A stretch of DNA of 64,000 nt from Flavobacterium sp. ZT3R18 (GCF_007097385.1 NZ_VJZS01000008.1:124001-188000); one strand, 5' to 3'; counted from the first letter of the stretch, positions 16,616 to 25,520 are shown. Notes: generated by a model from the letters alone, not told the origin. A program made the numbers and translations.

Positions 16616-17284
16616 ATGAAAAATAATTCTCGAAAATTACCAGGAACAGTTCAAAAAGCTACTCCAAACTTAAAAGGTTTTGATACAGACACCGTTGTAT
16701 CAGCTAGTCAAGCCAATTATTTCAAAAGGATAGGGTATTCTTTTTGTATTAGATACCTCTCTCTTGCTAATGGTCAGCAATCTGGTGACCTCAGTTTCAA
16801 TGAAGCAAACGATATACTTAAGGAGGGATTAGCTCTAAGTGCAGTCCAGCACGTGGATAGCGCTGGTTGGACGCCTACTAAAAGTCTAGGAACTATCTAT
16901 GGCAAAAATGCAGCTTCAAATGCCATTTCTGTTGGGTTACCTTTAGGAATGAATCTATGGTGTGATTTAGAAGGTATAGCTACAGGTACATTATCACAAA
17001 ACGTGATCGATTACTGCAACGCATGGTATAGTGCTGTACAAAAAGGAGGTTATATCCCTGGGATATATGTTGGGGCAAACAGTATTCTTAGTGGTAGCCA
17101 ATTGTATGAAGATCTTGAATTTCAGCATTATTGGAAATCGTCAAGCAGTGTTCCTGCAATTTCAAATCGGGGGTATCAATTAGTACAATCGCTAGAAAAT
17201 AAAAATAGTGATAATTTGAGAATTGACACTGACACTACTCAAAATGATGAGTTGGGAGATTCGATGGTATGGCTGATGATTTAG
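16616..17284 (+). CDS. DUF1906 (Rv2525c-like glycoside hydrolase-like domain) protein
   Basis: A 222-residue protein matching the DUF1906/glycoside-hydrolase-like TIM-barrel pattern. It opens with KGFDTDTVVSASQANYFKRI, then GYSFCIRYLSL (strand 2), a LSFNEANDILKEGLALSAVQ helix-strand, GLPLGMNLWCDLEG (the acidic D/E at the barrel mouth), CNAWYSAVQKGGYIPGIYVG, and a final FQHYWKSS with a late RIDTDTTQNDELGDSMVW. The family is thought to act on, or bind, cell-wall glycans, and is related to GH25-type muramidases. It has no signal peptide, unlike many members. It lies between the paralogue operon and the CVNH lectin, so a glycan-directed role would fit its neighbours. Confidence 0.8.
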   Translation: MKNNSRKLPGTVQKATPNLKGFDTDTVVSASQANYFKRIGYSFCIRYLSLANGQQSGDLSFNEANDILKEGLALSAVQHVDSAGWTPTKSLGTIYGKNAASNAISVGLPLGMNLWCDLEGIATGTLSQNVIDYCNAWYSAVQKGGYIPGIYVGANSILSGSQLYEDLEFQHYWKSSSSVPAISNRGYQLVQSLENKNSDNLRIDTDTTQNDELGDSMVWLMI

Positions 17285-17704
17285 CCCAGATTCTATATGA
17301 AAAATTAGCTGTAGCTGAATTTTTAGACAAAACCAAAAACCTACATTTATTTTTTTAATCGAAAGATAAAAGAATTAGTTTAAGAGTTTTATATTTTTTT
17401 GTATTCCATGAACTTCGTTTCCTTCTTTAAAAGTATTCGGATAAAGAAGAGGCTGCATATACTTTTTAGACAGTCTTTTAAGCTTTATGTAGCGAATAGT
17501 AAATCACCTAATTTAAAACCATGAAGCGGTAAGGATTCAAGTATTACTCTTCATTTGTTTCAATAATTTCTATTGTTTTCAGTCAACTGTTTTTAAAACC
17601 AGATAAAAATAACTGGTTTTAAAAACAGTTGTTTTTGTTTAAAAATGAATTACCCGGCAGTTGTTTCTTTGGTATGTTAAAAAGTTGGATGCAACTTACT
17701 AAAC
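17285..17704. other. Intergenic region with long hairpin before the lectin leader
   Basis: AT-rich DNA with no convincing frame. The only features are the strong hairpin at 17584-17637 and, from 17705, leader copy D. Confidence 0.5.
17584..17637 (+). terminator. Intrinsic terminator with 19-bp perfect stem
   Basis: CAACTGTTTTTAAAACCAG (17584-17602) is followed by a 10-base loop and its exact reverse complement (17613-17631), then TTTTTG. The stem is long for a terminator and internally A/T-rich. It isolates the lectin transcription unit from the genes upstream. Confidence 0.7.
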
Positions 17705-17790
17705 AGTGGAGCAGAACCCACTTAAATAAACGAACTGTTTCGCACAGTAAAAAGCGAAGGCGTAATCTGAAAAGCCTTATGAGTAGGAGA
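17705..17790 (+). promoter_or_regulatory. Structured leader, copy D (best preserved)
   Basis: Three consecutive hairpins: AGTGG/CCACT (17705-17722, loop AGCAGAAC), ACTGT/ACAGT (17734... to 17748, loop TTCGC) and AAGGC/GCCTT (17757-17778). They are followed by TATGAGTAGGAG and the ATG at 17812. The second half matches copy A, and the last part matches copy E. Confidence 0.6.
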
Positions 17791-17811
17791 AACAATTAAA
17801 TTATAGAAATT

Positions 17812-18663
17812 ATGGCAATTGTAGAAAATATCACAAATCTTATATTTACTCCTGGAGGATCTTATCTCGAAACGAGTAAGTCGGTTAATGTTACGATTAA
17901 TGCCTTTTGTGCGAAAAGAGATGGCTCTATTGCAAATTCGGCTCCTTTATCTTATACAACTGAGCAGGCTCAATCATTTCCTGATATTGCAAATGATAAC
18001 GGAAACCTTGTTTCCCAAGTTGTCTCTCCTGGAACCTTGGTAAACGAAATGGGTATTGCAGTTCCAGCGGGTAGCTATCAGAAAACAAGCAGCGAAATTG
18101 TTATTACGTTAAGTGCTTTGTGTCAGAAAATTAATGGGACTTGGGTAAATTCAACATTAACCTATAGCGCTAGTGAAGCCCAGAATTATCCGCTAGGTAT
18201 CGTTAACAATGACGGAAATCTTTCTTTTTCAATGTCATCTATTGTAGGTGCTACAACCATAAATATTGCGTTTCAGGCTACAGGCTGTCAAACGTATTTG
18301 AATAATGTAACAGGTTTAATTATCGGTAATATGGTAGCTCCATGTGGGGGTGGATTTTGGTATAATGTTTCTTCTGCCACTTGGACATGGAATAATGATG
18401 GGACAAATGTCAATGCATTTGGATTAATGGGGAACTATCAATTCTCTGGAGAAGAAGAAACCGCATACGGTATGATAGTTATTGATCCTACTCAACTTGC
18501 TCCTGGAACCTATGATGTCTTGGTTACACTTTCTACTGCCCAAATTGGACCAGGGAACAATATTTTAATGTTTCAAGGGGCTACGGTTAATGGAAAACCT
18601 AGTGCGACAGTATTTCCTTGTACTTATCCTGGACAGTCAAGCGCTGAATTCTATACGTGTTAA
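17812..18663 (+). CDS. Tandem CVNH (cyanovirin-N type) lectin-like protein
   Basis: A 283-residue protein. Two repeats fit the cyanovirin-N homology pattern G-x-Y/F...A-x-C...G-S/T-W...I-x-N-x-D/N-G-x-L. Repeat 1 is at residues 16-68 (GGSYLETS, AFCAKRDGS, IANDNGNLV). Repeat 2 is at 87-139 (GSYQKTSS, SALCQKINGTWVNSTLTYS, IVNNDGNLSF). CVNH proteins bind high-mannose glycans. The usual first cysteine of each repeat is replaced (TS), so the standard disulfides cannot form. The C-terminal 140 residues hold further cysteines (GCQTY, PCGGG, PCTYPG, YTC) and no known domain. There is no signal peptide. It is preceded by leader D and followed by a strong terminator, so it is monocistronic. Confidence 0.75.
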   Translation: MAIVENITNLIFTPGGSYLETSKSVNVTINAFCAKRDGSIANSAPLSYTTEQAQSFPDIANDNGNLVSQVVSPGTLVNEMGIAVPAGSYQKTSSEIVITLSALCQKINGTWVNSTLTYSASEAQNYPLGIVNNDGNLSFSMSSIVGATTINIAFQATGCQTYLNNVTGLIIGNMVAPCGGGFWYNVSSATWTWNNDGTNVNAFGLMGNYQFSGEEETAYGMIVIDPTQLAPGTYDVLVTLSTAQIGPGNNILMFQGATVNGKPSATVFPCTYPGQSSAEFYTC

Positions 18664-18706
18664 TCTATGCTGAGATCTTTTCTTCGGGCAGGATAAACTA
18701 ATTTAA

Positions 18707-18752
18707 AAATAAATGGATTGCTAAAATGCCTTTAGCAATCCATTTATTTATA
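18707..18752 (+). terminator. Intrinsic terminator of the CVNH gene
   Basis: AAATAAATGGATTGCTAAA (18707-18725) pairs perfectly over 19 bases with 18731-18749, loop of five bases. The right arm overlaps the stop codon of the dcp fragment on the other strand. Confidence 0.75.
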
Positions 18753-18904
18753 CCAACCCCGCTCTCTTCAATAAAGCATCTGGTTTTGGTCTCTGTGCTC
18801 TAAGATGTTTGTACAAAATCATAGGATGTTCGGTTTCTCCTTTTGAACGCACATTTCCTTTGCAATTTTTAATCGTTACTTTGTTAAAAACACCATTCTC
18901 TTGA
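18748..18904 (-). pseudogene. Duplicated 3' end of the M3 peptidase gene dcp
   Basis: The minus strand encodes the last 52 residues of a dcp-like peptidase (starting FQENGVFNK, ending LLKRAGLV, stop at 18748-18750). By eye, 37 of these 52 residues equal the intact dcp C-terminus at 29589 and the frame is unbroken, but everything upstream of it is missing. It is a non-functional fragment, fused on its upstream side to the start of an SRPBCC gene. Confidence 0.9.
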
Positions 18905-18964
18905 AAAGTCAAAAACAATTTGAACCGGAGCTTCTATTTTTGTGGTTAAGTTTATGGTTGTCAT
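18884..18964 (-). pseudogene. Truncated SRPBCC-family gene (5' end only)
   Basis: ATG at 18964 overlaps the TGA of the upstream TIGR01777 gene (ATGA). It encodes MTTINLTTKIEAPVQIVFD then FSR, the usual opening of a START/polyketide-cyclase-like SRPBCC protein (normally about 150 residues). After about 22 codons the sequence changes into dcp DNA in another frame and stops at 18884-18886. The joint lies in the shared stretch TCTTGAAAA (about 18899-18907). Confidence 0.8.
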
Positions 18965-19872
18965 TTTTTTAATAAATTTTGGAATGCTTTTTCTAAAGTG
19001 TCAAATTCAAACTCAAAACCGTTTTCTTCAAGTCTTCGGGGAATAACATTCCTGCTTTTTAGGACCAGTTCGGGTTGTGTTCTAATGAAAAAGGCACCAA
19101 TTTCTAATAAGAGTTTATGAATTGGAATGCCAAATGAAAGACCAATTTCTTTTTGTAGCTTTTTCATAAAGTCATTATTGCTAATAGGTTTTGGAGAAAC
19201 TATATTTACAACACCAATCAACTCTTTTTGGATAATAAATTCAATGGATCGAGCAAAGTCTTTCTCGTGTATCCAACTTATGAATTGATTTCCTTGCCCT
19301 TGCTTTCCTCCGAAACCTATTTTTGCTAAGGTTTTTATAGGAACAAATGCTCCTCCATTTTTACCCAAAACAATTGATGTTCGTAAAGTGGTTTTCAAAG
19401 TATTTGGAGTTTCTGTTTCAAAGAAAGCTTTCTCCCAAGACTTTGCAATATTCATAGAAAAGTCATCTCCAATTTCTCCATCAGTTTCATCCATTTGTTT
19501 GTCTTCAGAATGTCTGTAAATGGTAGAAGTTGATGAGTTTAGCCAATGTTTGGGTGGTTTTTTGCAATTTAAAACCGCTTGATTCAATATTGTGGTACTA
19601 TCAATTCTGGAGGAGTAAATTTCTTTTTTGTTTGCTGTTGTATAGCGGCAATCTACAGATTTACCTGCAAGATTGATTAATACTGTGGCATTTTCCAATT
19701 CGTTTTCCCAACCTGAAAAGGTTTTGGCGTCCCAATTTATATACTTTATAGTGTCTACAGTTTTAGATTTTCCTCTAGTAAGAATTACAATTTCTTTAAA
19801 TTTATCTTTGAAGTGATGAAGTAGAACTTGACCCAAGAATCCTGTTCCTGCTGAGATGATTAATTTTTGCAT
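18961..19872 (-). CDS. TIGR01777 family NAD-dependent epimerase/SDR protein
   Basis: A 303-residue extended short-chain dehydrogenase-like protein. The Rossmann motif SAGTGFLGQ near residues 7-15 has S where GGTGFIG is usual. Further marks are the NLAGKSVDCRY segment typical of TIGR01777/YfcH proteins, a NSSTSTIYRHSEDK strand with the Y, and a C-terminal DUF1731-like part (FGIPIHKLLLEIGAFFIRTQ, PELVLKSRNVIPRRLEENGF). The substrate is unknown. The start overlaps the stop of the DCC/DoxX-like gene (TAATG), and its own stop overlaps the truncated SRPBCC start, so the operon is tightly coupled. Confidence 0.9.
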   Translation of the reverse strand: MQKLIISAGTGFLGQVLLHHFKDKFKEIVILTRGKSKTVDTIKYINWDAKTFSGWENELENATVLINLAGKSVDCRYTTANKKEIYSSRIDSTTILNQAVLNCKKPPKHWLNSSTSTIYRHSEDKQMDETDGEIGDDFSMNIAKSWEKAFFETETPNTLKTTLRTSIVLGKNGGAFVPIKTLAKIGFGGKQGQGNQFISWIHEKDFARSIEFIIQKELIGVVNIVSPKPISNNDFMKKLQKEIGLSFGIPIHKLLLEIGAFFIRTQPELVLKSRNVIPRRLEENGFEFEFDTLEKAFQNLLKK

Positions 19873-20696
19873 TAGTATAAATTTAAAATAAATAATAAGG
19901 CAATAATTCTATAAATGATCCAAGTGATTGATAAGTAGAACGGCAATTCTAAAATTTTAATTCTTCTTGAATGTTCGATTAACATTAGTAAAACGGTTAT
20001 GCCAAACCAAGTTAAAGTAATTGATTCTGGGATATTAAAAATTGAATTTACAATCAGAATTGGAATAAGCAATAAAGAACCTGTCAATGAAACGGTCATT
20101 AAGTTTCCGATGTAATTTAGAATTATTTTCGGATCAAATTTCATCAAAAATAAGCCCTGAAAAACTATTTGTCCCGTTGCAAGAATTAATTCTCTAATAA
20201 TTGTAGATTTTGGTAAAAGTCTAATTAGATTTGAAAAATTATATAAAACCAATATGGTAATTAGGGTTGCAAATCCAATAAAAATCAATCGGTATTTATA
20301 ACTAAAATCAGGAACACATTGCAACTTAACTTCGTTCTTGATTTTGCTCGGAATGATTACTTTTCTATTGTATGAAATGAAAGAATAGCCTTTTTTTAGT
20401 ACAAATTTTATTGGTTTTATATTCCCAACTTTCTCCATCCAAGGAAAGGAATACCCAATGATTTTTAGTAAACTATCAATTCCGTAAATCACGCTTTTAT
20501 TTTTGTTGTCAATCAGTGCAATTTCGTTTGAAGCACGCTTTACATTTATAAATTGTTGTTCTTCATCGCTTAATTGACAATAAGGTTTCTTTCCGTTTTT
20601 GTCCAACATTCCAGCGGCTATAAAGCCAGAAGTATAAACCCGACAAAGAGGACAATCTTCATCGTATAATAGGGTTTGGTTTTCAAGTGTTTTCAT
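19872..20696 (-). CDS. DCC-type thiol-disulfide domain protein with membrane C-terminus (DUF393)
   Basis: A 274-residue protein. The N-terminal DUF393 domain has LLYDEDCPLCRVYTSGFI, the D-x-x-C-x-x-C motif of DCC family thiol-disulfide oxidoreductases, and residues 86-88 (PWM) resemble the conserved region after the helical part. From residue about 128 there are four to five hydrophobic segments, so the protein is membrane-anchored. It sits between DUF2071 and TIGR01777 genes, a common gene neighbourhood in flavobacteria. Redox function is inferred from the CxxC only. Confidence 0.85.
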   Translation of the reverse strand: MKTLENQTLLYDEDCPLCRVYTSGFIAAGMLDKNGKKPYCQLSDEEQQFINVKRASNEIALIDNKNKSVIYGIDSLLKIIGYSFPWMEKVGNIKPIKFVLKKGYSFISYNRKVIIPSKIKNEVKLQCVPDFSYKYRLIFIGFATLITILVLYNFSNLIRLLPKSTIIRELILATGQIVFQGLFLMKFDPKIILNYIGNLMTVSLTGSLLLIPILIVNSIFNIPESITLTWFGITVLLMLIEHSRRIKILELPFYLSITWIIYRIIALLFILNLY

Positions 20697-20777
20697 ATGT
20701 AGATAATATTGTTTTTGTTGGAATATGGTATCGCCAGATCTTCATCGGTGTTTGTGACAGCTTTTGTCATGGCGATT

Positions 20778-21488
20778 TCATTTTATAGTTTTTTTGTTTT
20801 CAACCGTGATTTTTGAACCTAATGCCAAGAATGCTGAAATTGGTTTTGCGTCTTGAAGAATTGCAAATGCATCGCCATAATTATTCTTAAAATCCACATC
20901 AGTTTTATAGTCAATTACGTTTAATTGTAGCCAACGAGGATGCGTAACTTCGTATTCAAAAGTGGTGTTTTCGTCATATTTGGTATAGCCAAAATAATGT
21001 TCTGTTATGAATTCGGCTTCTGAGTTTAATTCAATTTCTGTTTGATTCGGTTTTGTTTCTAATTGAATAGAATTCCACTTATTGTCATTTTTCCATTGGT
21101 AAACAAATGTTGTTGAGGTATCATTTTTAGTGATAGAATGTTTCATTTTATTGGTTTGATAATGTTCCTTGTACAAGGAGTTTGCAATAAAAGTAATCGC
21201 TGCTTTAGGAACGATTTCTCTAATGAAAACAACACCACACTTCCATTCTCCGTTTTCAAAGCGTTTGACATAAAACCTAAGATTTACTTCTTCAAAGTTG
21301 ATGTGAAAGGGGATTTTCATGCCCAATACTTTAGTGTTGTTAAACATAAAACCGACTAAGCTTACATAACATTTGTTATCCCAATAATCAATTTCGGTTC
21401 CGTTTGGGAGGTATTCTTCTAGTATTTTAGCATCGATTTCGTAGTTGATTAAGGCTAGATTGTTCCAATTTGCGGTTAAGAAGCTCAT
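20778..21488 (-). CDS. DUF2071 (YqjF-like) protein
   Basis: A 236-residue soluble protein matching DUF2071: MSFLTANWNNLALINYEID, LPNGTEIDYWDNKCYVSLVG with FMF, FHINFEEVNLRFYVK, VVFIREIVPKAAITFIAN, HYFGYTKYDE and EVTHPRWLQLNV. The family is of uncertain activity (one Bacillus member is called YqjF). It probably shares an operon with the DCC and TIGR01777 genes, 80 bases upstream of the DCC gene. Confidence 0.88.
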   Translation of the reverse strand: MSFLTANWNNLALINYEIDAKILEEYLPNGTEIDYWDNKCYVSLVGFMFNNTKVLGMKIPFHINFEEVNLRFYVKRFENGEWKCGVVFIREIVPKAAITFIANSLYKEHYQTNKMKHSITKNDTSTTFVYQWKNDNKWNSIQLETKPNQTEIELNSEAEFITEHYFGYTKYDENTTFEYEVTHPRWLQLNVIDYKTDVDFKNNYGDAFAILQDAKPISAFLALGSKITVENKKTIK

Positions 21489-21635
21489 AGTTTTATTTTT
21501 TACATTTTGAACTTTCAGAAAAAAATGAAAGTTTTAATTAAATTTTTTTATTCTTATTTATTTCGTTCTTTGTTATTTGATTTTATTGGTCTCATTGAAT
21601 AGTTTTTAATCGTTTTATTTTTCATTTGTTTAAAA

Positions 21636-22139
21636 CTATTTCATTATTTTTAAAACCAATCTACCCAGCCAGTTTTCGTTGAATTCCGTCATTTTATCCA
21701 GCATATTATCAGCTTTCAAAACAAAATCGTACAATTTGGTCGTTTGATTTACAAAATGTTTTTCTTCGATAGTGTCGTTAACAGTTATGGTCGAGACTTC
21801 TTTTAGGATTTTAAGAGCAGGTTTGATTTCACGTTTGCTTCTTTCTCTGGCAATTTTGGAGGCTAATTCGTCTAAATCTTTTTCGGCTGTAAAAAATTCT
21901 CTTCGTTCGCCAGCTTTGTATTCTTTATATACAATTCCCCAATCCATCAACGCTCGTAAATTCATACTGGCATTTCCTCGGGAGATTTGCAATTCTTCCA
22001 TAACATCTTCCATAGAAACAGCTTCGGCAGAAACCATTAACAAAGCGTGAATTTGTGCCATGGTTTTGTTAATGCCCCATTGCGAGCCTAATGCGCCCCA
22101 AGTTTGTACAAACTTATTTTTTGCTTCTTTGTGATTCAT
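21636..22139 (-). CDS. GbsR/MarR-type transcriptional regulator
   Basis: A 167-residue winged-helix regulator of the GbsR subgroup. It opens MNHKEAKNKFVQTWGALGSQ, then WGINKTMAQIHALLMVS, a recognition region SMEDVMEELQISRGNASMNL with RALMDWGIV, a wing VYKEYKAGERREFFTAEKD, and a C-terminal dimer helix. A frame extending to a TTG at 22163 is rejected because that TTG is part of the -7 box TACATTTG (22161-22168, minus). It is likely to control the DUF2071 operon that follows on the same strand, 147 bases away. Confidence 0.88.
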   Translation of the reverse strand: MNHKEAKNKFVQTWGALGSQWGINKTMAQIHALLMVSAEAVSMEDVMEELQISRGNASMNLRALMDWGIVYKEYKAGERREFFTAEKDLDELASKIARERSKREIKPALKILKEVSTITVNDTIEEKHFVNQTTKLYDFVLKADNMLDKMTEFNENWLGRLVLKIMK

Positions 22140-22160
22140 TTTTGTTGTTTTTTTAATGGT

Positions 22161-22168
22161 CAAATGTA
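22161..22168 (-). promoter_or_regulatory. -7 box of the GbsR-type regulator
   Basis: Minus strand TACATTTG matches TAnnTTTG, 22 bases before ATG 22139. A second TACATTTG lies at 22200-22207. Close spacing of two boxes could reflect two start sites or an operator. Confidence 0.55.
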
Positions 22169-22367
22169 ATTTGAATAAAAATACTCATTAGCATAGTACA
22201 AATGTAAATAAAAGTTTTTAAAGTTTCAAAAATAAATGAAAGTTTGTTTTTAAAATGAAACCCGAAATATTTCTACTTCGGACTCTATAGGTTACAAGTA
22301 TTTTGTAATTTAGGATTTCTTTCGAAATAAACCTTTTTTTAGGGAAAAAGATTAAAAGGTACTAAGC

Positions 22368-22847
22368 TTATTGCTTTCTTAGAATAATCGAAAAACCACT
22401 ATCAAAAAACGATTCGGATTTACTACTTAGTTTGAAATCAAAAGTGTATTTTCCGTCTTTTGGCGCAATGAACTCTTTGTTTTTTAATTCGAATTGAAAA
22501 TTTTCTTTGTGAATTAAGGTATCTTTATCATCAAAATTCTTTTCAACAACATCTTCTTCGCTTGCTTCTGAATTGATGATATGCTCCGATATAGGGAACA
22601 AACTATCAAACTCAATTTGTTTGTCATTTTCTTCGATTAGGTATTTAATTTTAAAATTGGGTACTGCGTTTGGAATATTGCATTTTGTCCAAATGGCTAT
22701 TTTTTCGCCTTTTTTAAGTTCAATTTCATTTGAGGATGTAATGTTCTGATCACTCAATGGTATTTCTGCTAAATCTTCACCCAAGGATTGACATCCAAAA
22801 ATAAGTATAGGAAGGATAAGCAGTATGCTTTTAATTGTAATTTTCAT
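22368..22847 (-). CDS. Small lipoprotein of unknown function
   Basis: A 159-residue lipoprotein: KSILLILPILIFGCQS is a lipobox, with the acylated cysteine at residue 19. The mature part is acidic with one further cysteine and a predicted beta-rich C-terminus (FELKNKEFIAPKDGKYTFDF), reminiscent of a small galactose-binding-like or PPC-like domain, but not assignable. It is the last gene of a three-gene minus-strand operon, 12 bases after the neighbouring lipoprotein gene. Confidence 0.75.
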   Translation of the reverse strand: MKITIKSILLILPILIFGCQSLGEDLAEIPLSDQNITSSNEIELKKGEKIAIWTKCNIPNAVPNFKIKYLIEENDKQIEFDSLFPISEHIINSEASEEDVVEKNFDDKDTLIHKENFQFELKNKEFIAPKDGKYTFDFKLSSKSESFFDSGFSIILRKQ

Positions 22848-22859
22848 ATTTTAATTTTT

Positions 22860-24023
22860 TTAAGACGGAATACCTAAAGTTTTATTTTTCGAGTAATAGT
22901 TGAACATTTTTATATAAAAGTCTTTTGTAAATTGCGAAACATCTTTAGATATGATATAAAAATTTTTGCCTTGGTACTCAATATGGCAAATTAATTTAGC
23001 ACTCTCGGTTTCATATTCTGCACTGCTAATTTTTACAACATCAACATTTTCTATTTGATTTAAAGTGTATTTGTTGTTTGTTTCATAGTCAAAAAAAGTA
23101 CTTTCAAAATTTTCATGAATAGCATCGGGCAAATTAAAGTTGATTACGTTTTTAGACTTAATTGCATCCAAAAAATTAAGATACGTTTCATTCATAGCCA
23201 GATTTACTCTATATAAATTGGCGCTAGAGTTTGGAATGCTAACATTTTCATTACAGTTTAAAAAAGCTTTTATTTCTTTATTGATGTTACTATAAGGTTT
23301 TGTTATAAAGTTTATTTCTGCGGTTGAGGTATTAGCAACATATTGTTCCCAGGAATTAAAGGGGGTGTTTTTATACTCTTTTTTAAATATATTTTTTCCA
23401 TTTTTCAGCATGTGTATAGCTAAATTCAGTCTTTCTTTTGGTGTTAAATCTTCTCCATAACCAGTTATTTCGGCTTGATAAACCAAATAGCTTTTTAAAA
23501 CTGAATCATATCCGAAACAAATTACTTGAATTTCTTCGCCATAAATAATGCTATTGGCATCTTCGTAATAAATAGGCTCTTGCTGGGAATCATTCGTTTT
23601 TAAATCTTTTTTGATGTCCTCAACTGTTAATAAATTAGGGTTGCTTTCTTTTATAATTGACACTTCTTCTTTTGCTAAATGTGTATATCCGGTTAATGCT
23701 GACTCTAGCTCGACCACTATTGTTTTTTCCTTTGCAACGCAATTTAATTTACCATATTTTAAGTCTATTTGGCCTTTGTTATATTCGGTGGTGTTTGCTT
23801 GATAGTAGTCTGGAATCGAAATACTGTATTTATTAGGCTCGGAGTAGTTTGCCAAATTAACTTTCAAATTCAATATGGTATGAACTTCAAGTTTTGTGAT
23901 GGTATTTTTTTCTTCGATTGGCATTACAGTTTCTTCATTTGAATATCTTTTGCAGCTAGATATTGAGTAAGTTAAAATTAATAAAAAAAGAAATTTCGGG
24001 TATATAGTTATATTGATTTTCAT
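22860..24023 (-). CDS. Lipoprotein of unknown function (387 residues)
   Basis: Signal peptide MKINITIYPKFLFLLILTYS followed by the lipobox SISSCKRY, so it should be anchored in a membrane facing the periplasm or surface. The mature part is soluble, with no family I recognise. A longer frame starting at 24056 uses a TTG inside the upstream gene; the ATG at 24023 gives a standard lipoprotein signal. It follows the membrane protein gene by 16 bases. It may partner with the second lipoprotein and the membrane protein. Confidence 0.75.
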   Translation of the reverse strand: MKINITIYPKFLFLLILTYSISSCKRYSNEETVMPIEEKNTITKLEVHTILNLKVNLANYSEPNKYSISIPDYYQANTTEYNKGQIDLKYGKLNCVAKEKTIVVELESALTGYTHLAKEEVSIIKESNPNLLTVEDIKKDLKTNDSQQEPIYYEDANSIIYGEEIQVICFGYDSVLKSYLVYQAEITGYGEDLTPKERLNLAIHMLKNGKNIFKKEYKNTPFNSWEQYVANTSTAEINFITKPYSNINKEIKAFLNCNENVSIPNSSANLYRVNLAMNETYLNFLDAIKSKNVINFNLPDAIHENFESTFFDYETNNKYTLNQIENVDVVKISSAEYETESAKLICHIEYQGKNFYIISKDVSQFTKDFYIKMFNYYSKNKTLGIPS

Positions 24024-24039
24024 AGTTCTGATTTTGCGT

Positions 24040-25452
24040 TTAATTAAATTTTTCAATGTTTACTATCAGTTTTTCTTGGTTTTTACTGCTCGAATAAGCA
24101 ACATAAAAGCACTTATGCAAAACATAATAAATAACATAATAAACAAGGAAAATAGCAAAGCTGGATAGCCATAGAAATGATAGTATTTTGTCTTTGAAGA
24201 AAAATAGATAGCCTTCAGTAAAATCAAAAAAGGCTTTTATCTTTTCAAAATATAAAAATAGGACTAATGCAAAAGGAACAATTTTTGTCGAAATCTTGAA
24301 ACGAGCCACTAAAAATTGAGCCAAAATACAAATAGGAATTTTTATTAAATCATTGGTCTCTTTGACCTCCTTTTGAAAATAATCATAAACCAAAAAAGCA
24401 GTTATGAGTAAGCAGTAAATAGTTAAATGAAGGTTTTTGTTCTTCTTTAAATTATCAAAATATTGTAAGGTATAGCCTGTTTTTTTTGATAATAACAAGA
24501 CCAAAAACGGTATTGTGTTTATAAGAGGAGCAAGAGTTAATGTATTTAAAATTCCGAAATACTTTTTTAGGGAATATCCTCGAAACTGAATTAAATTACC
24601 CAAAAATCGGCCTGAGTAGAATAATAAAAAATAACTTGACACCAATTTGCTTATCTCTGAAAAGTTAAACTCTTGAGAATAAACTGAAATCGTAAATATA
24701 GATTGCCCTAAATTTAATAAGGTTAGAAATAAAATCGAAAAACTGATAATAAATCCCCAGTTAAAGAAGCTTTTGTCAATAAATTGCTCTTCGATAGGTT
24801 TAATTAAGCTTTTAATTTCGCCAAATCTATTGGTTATGTAGAAAAAACCAATCACTATAAATAAAATTTTGAATGTATTGATAAACTCGATTATTGTTAC
24901 CAAAATATCCTGAATGTAAGGCTCGCTAAAGTTTAAAAAAGTAAAATATTGAAATATATCATCTACCTCGACATCAATAACATTAATTAGAACCAATGAA
25001 ATTAAAAATGCGAAAAACCAATTTGTTTTTTTTGAAGAATGAGCGTTTTCTAATTTGAAATATTGTTTTACAAAATAAAGAAAAGGCAACATAAAAGTAA
25101 TAAATTGTACTAATTTGTAGATGTAATCACTTTTGTACCAAATGTATTTATAAAGAATTGATGTAAAGTGATAATCTAATAAAAACGAAATGTCATTCCT
25201 GAAAAAACACGGAATGCTCAAGGCTTGCAAAATCATCCCAACTTGTATTTTTTTGTTTTTGTAAAAATACCAAGCAATAATCAAAGAATTAAAGAACCAA
25301 AATAGTGTGCGAAAAAGCTGTTTGAAAAAAGGTGTGTTTGGAGTAAACATATCGATAAAATACAGAATCATACTGATGGAAAAAAGTACAACTCCGAAAA
25401 TCCAAATTTTGTTGATTACCTTATTTTGAGTTTCACTAAAATGTGCTTTCAT
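24040..25452 (-). CDS. Polytopic membrane protein of unknown function (470 residues)
   Basis: About twelve hydrophobic segments with short charged loops, and no motif of a known transporter. ATG 25452 (MKAHFSETQNKVINKIWIFG) is preferred over longer frames up to 25617. A complete promoter lies just upstream: -33 TTTG (25517-25520) and -7 TACTTTTG (25491-25498), minus strand, spaced about 18 bases. It is the first gene of an operon with two lipoproteins, which hints at an envelope complex. Base composition is very AT-rich. Confidence 0.75.
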   Translation of the reverse strand: MKAHFSETQNKVINKIWIFGVVLFSISMILYFIDMFTPNTPFFKQLFRTLFWFFNSLIIAWYFYKNKKIQVGMILQALSIPCFFRNDISFLLDYHFTSILYKYIWYKSDYIYKLVQFITFMLPFLYFVKQYFKLENAHSSKKTNWFFAFLISLVLINVIDVEVDDIFQYFTFLNFSEPYIQDILVTIIEFINTFKILFIVIGFFYITNRFGEIKSLIKPIEEQFIDKSFFNWGFIISFSILFLTLLNLGQSIFTISVYSQEFNFSEISKLVSSYFLLFYSGRFLGNLIQFRGYSLKKYFGILNTLTLAPLINTIPFLVLLLSKKTGYTLQYFDNLKKNKNLHLTIYCLLITAFLVYDYFQKEVKETNDLIKIPICILAQFLVARFKISTKIVPFALVLFLYFEKIKAFFDFTEGYLFFFKDKILSFLWLSSFAIFLVYYVIYYVLHKCFYVAYSSSKNQEKLIVNIEKFN

Positions 25453-25490
25453 AGCTGGATAAATTAAATGTGAGGCTTTTATTATTTTTG

Positions 25491-25520
25491 CAAAAGTATC
25501 GTATTTAAAATTATTACAAA
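25491..25520 (-). promoter_or_regulatory. Promoter of the membrane protein/lipoprotein operon
   Basis: Minus strand TTTG at 25517-25520 and TACTTTTG at 25491-25498, with spacing and sequence fitting the Bacteroidetes -33/-7 consensus. It sets the start at ATG 25452. Confidence 0.65.
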
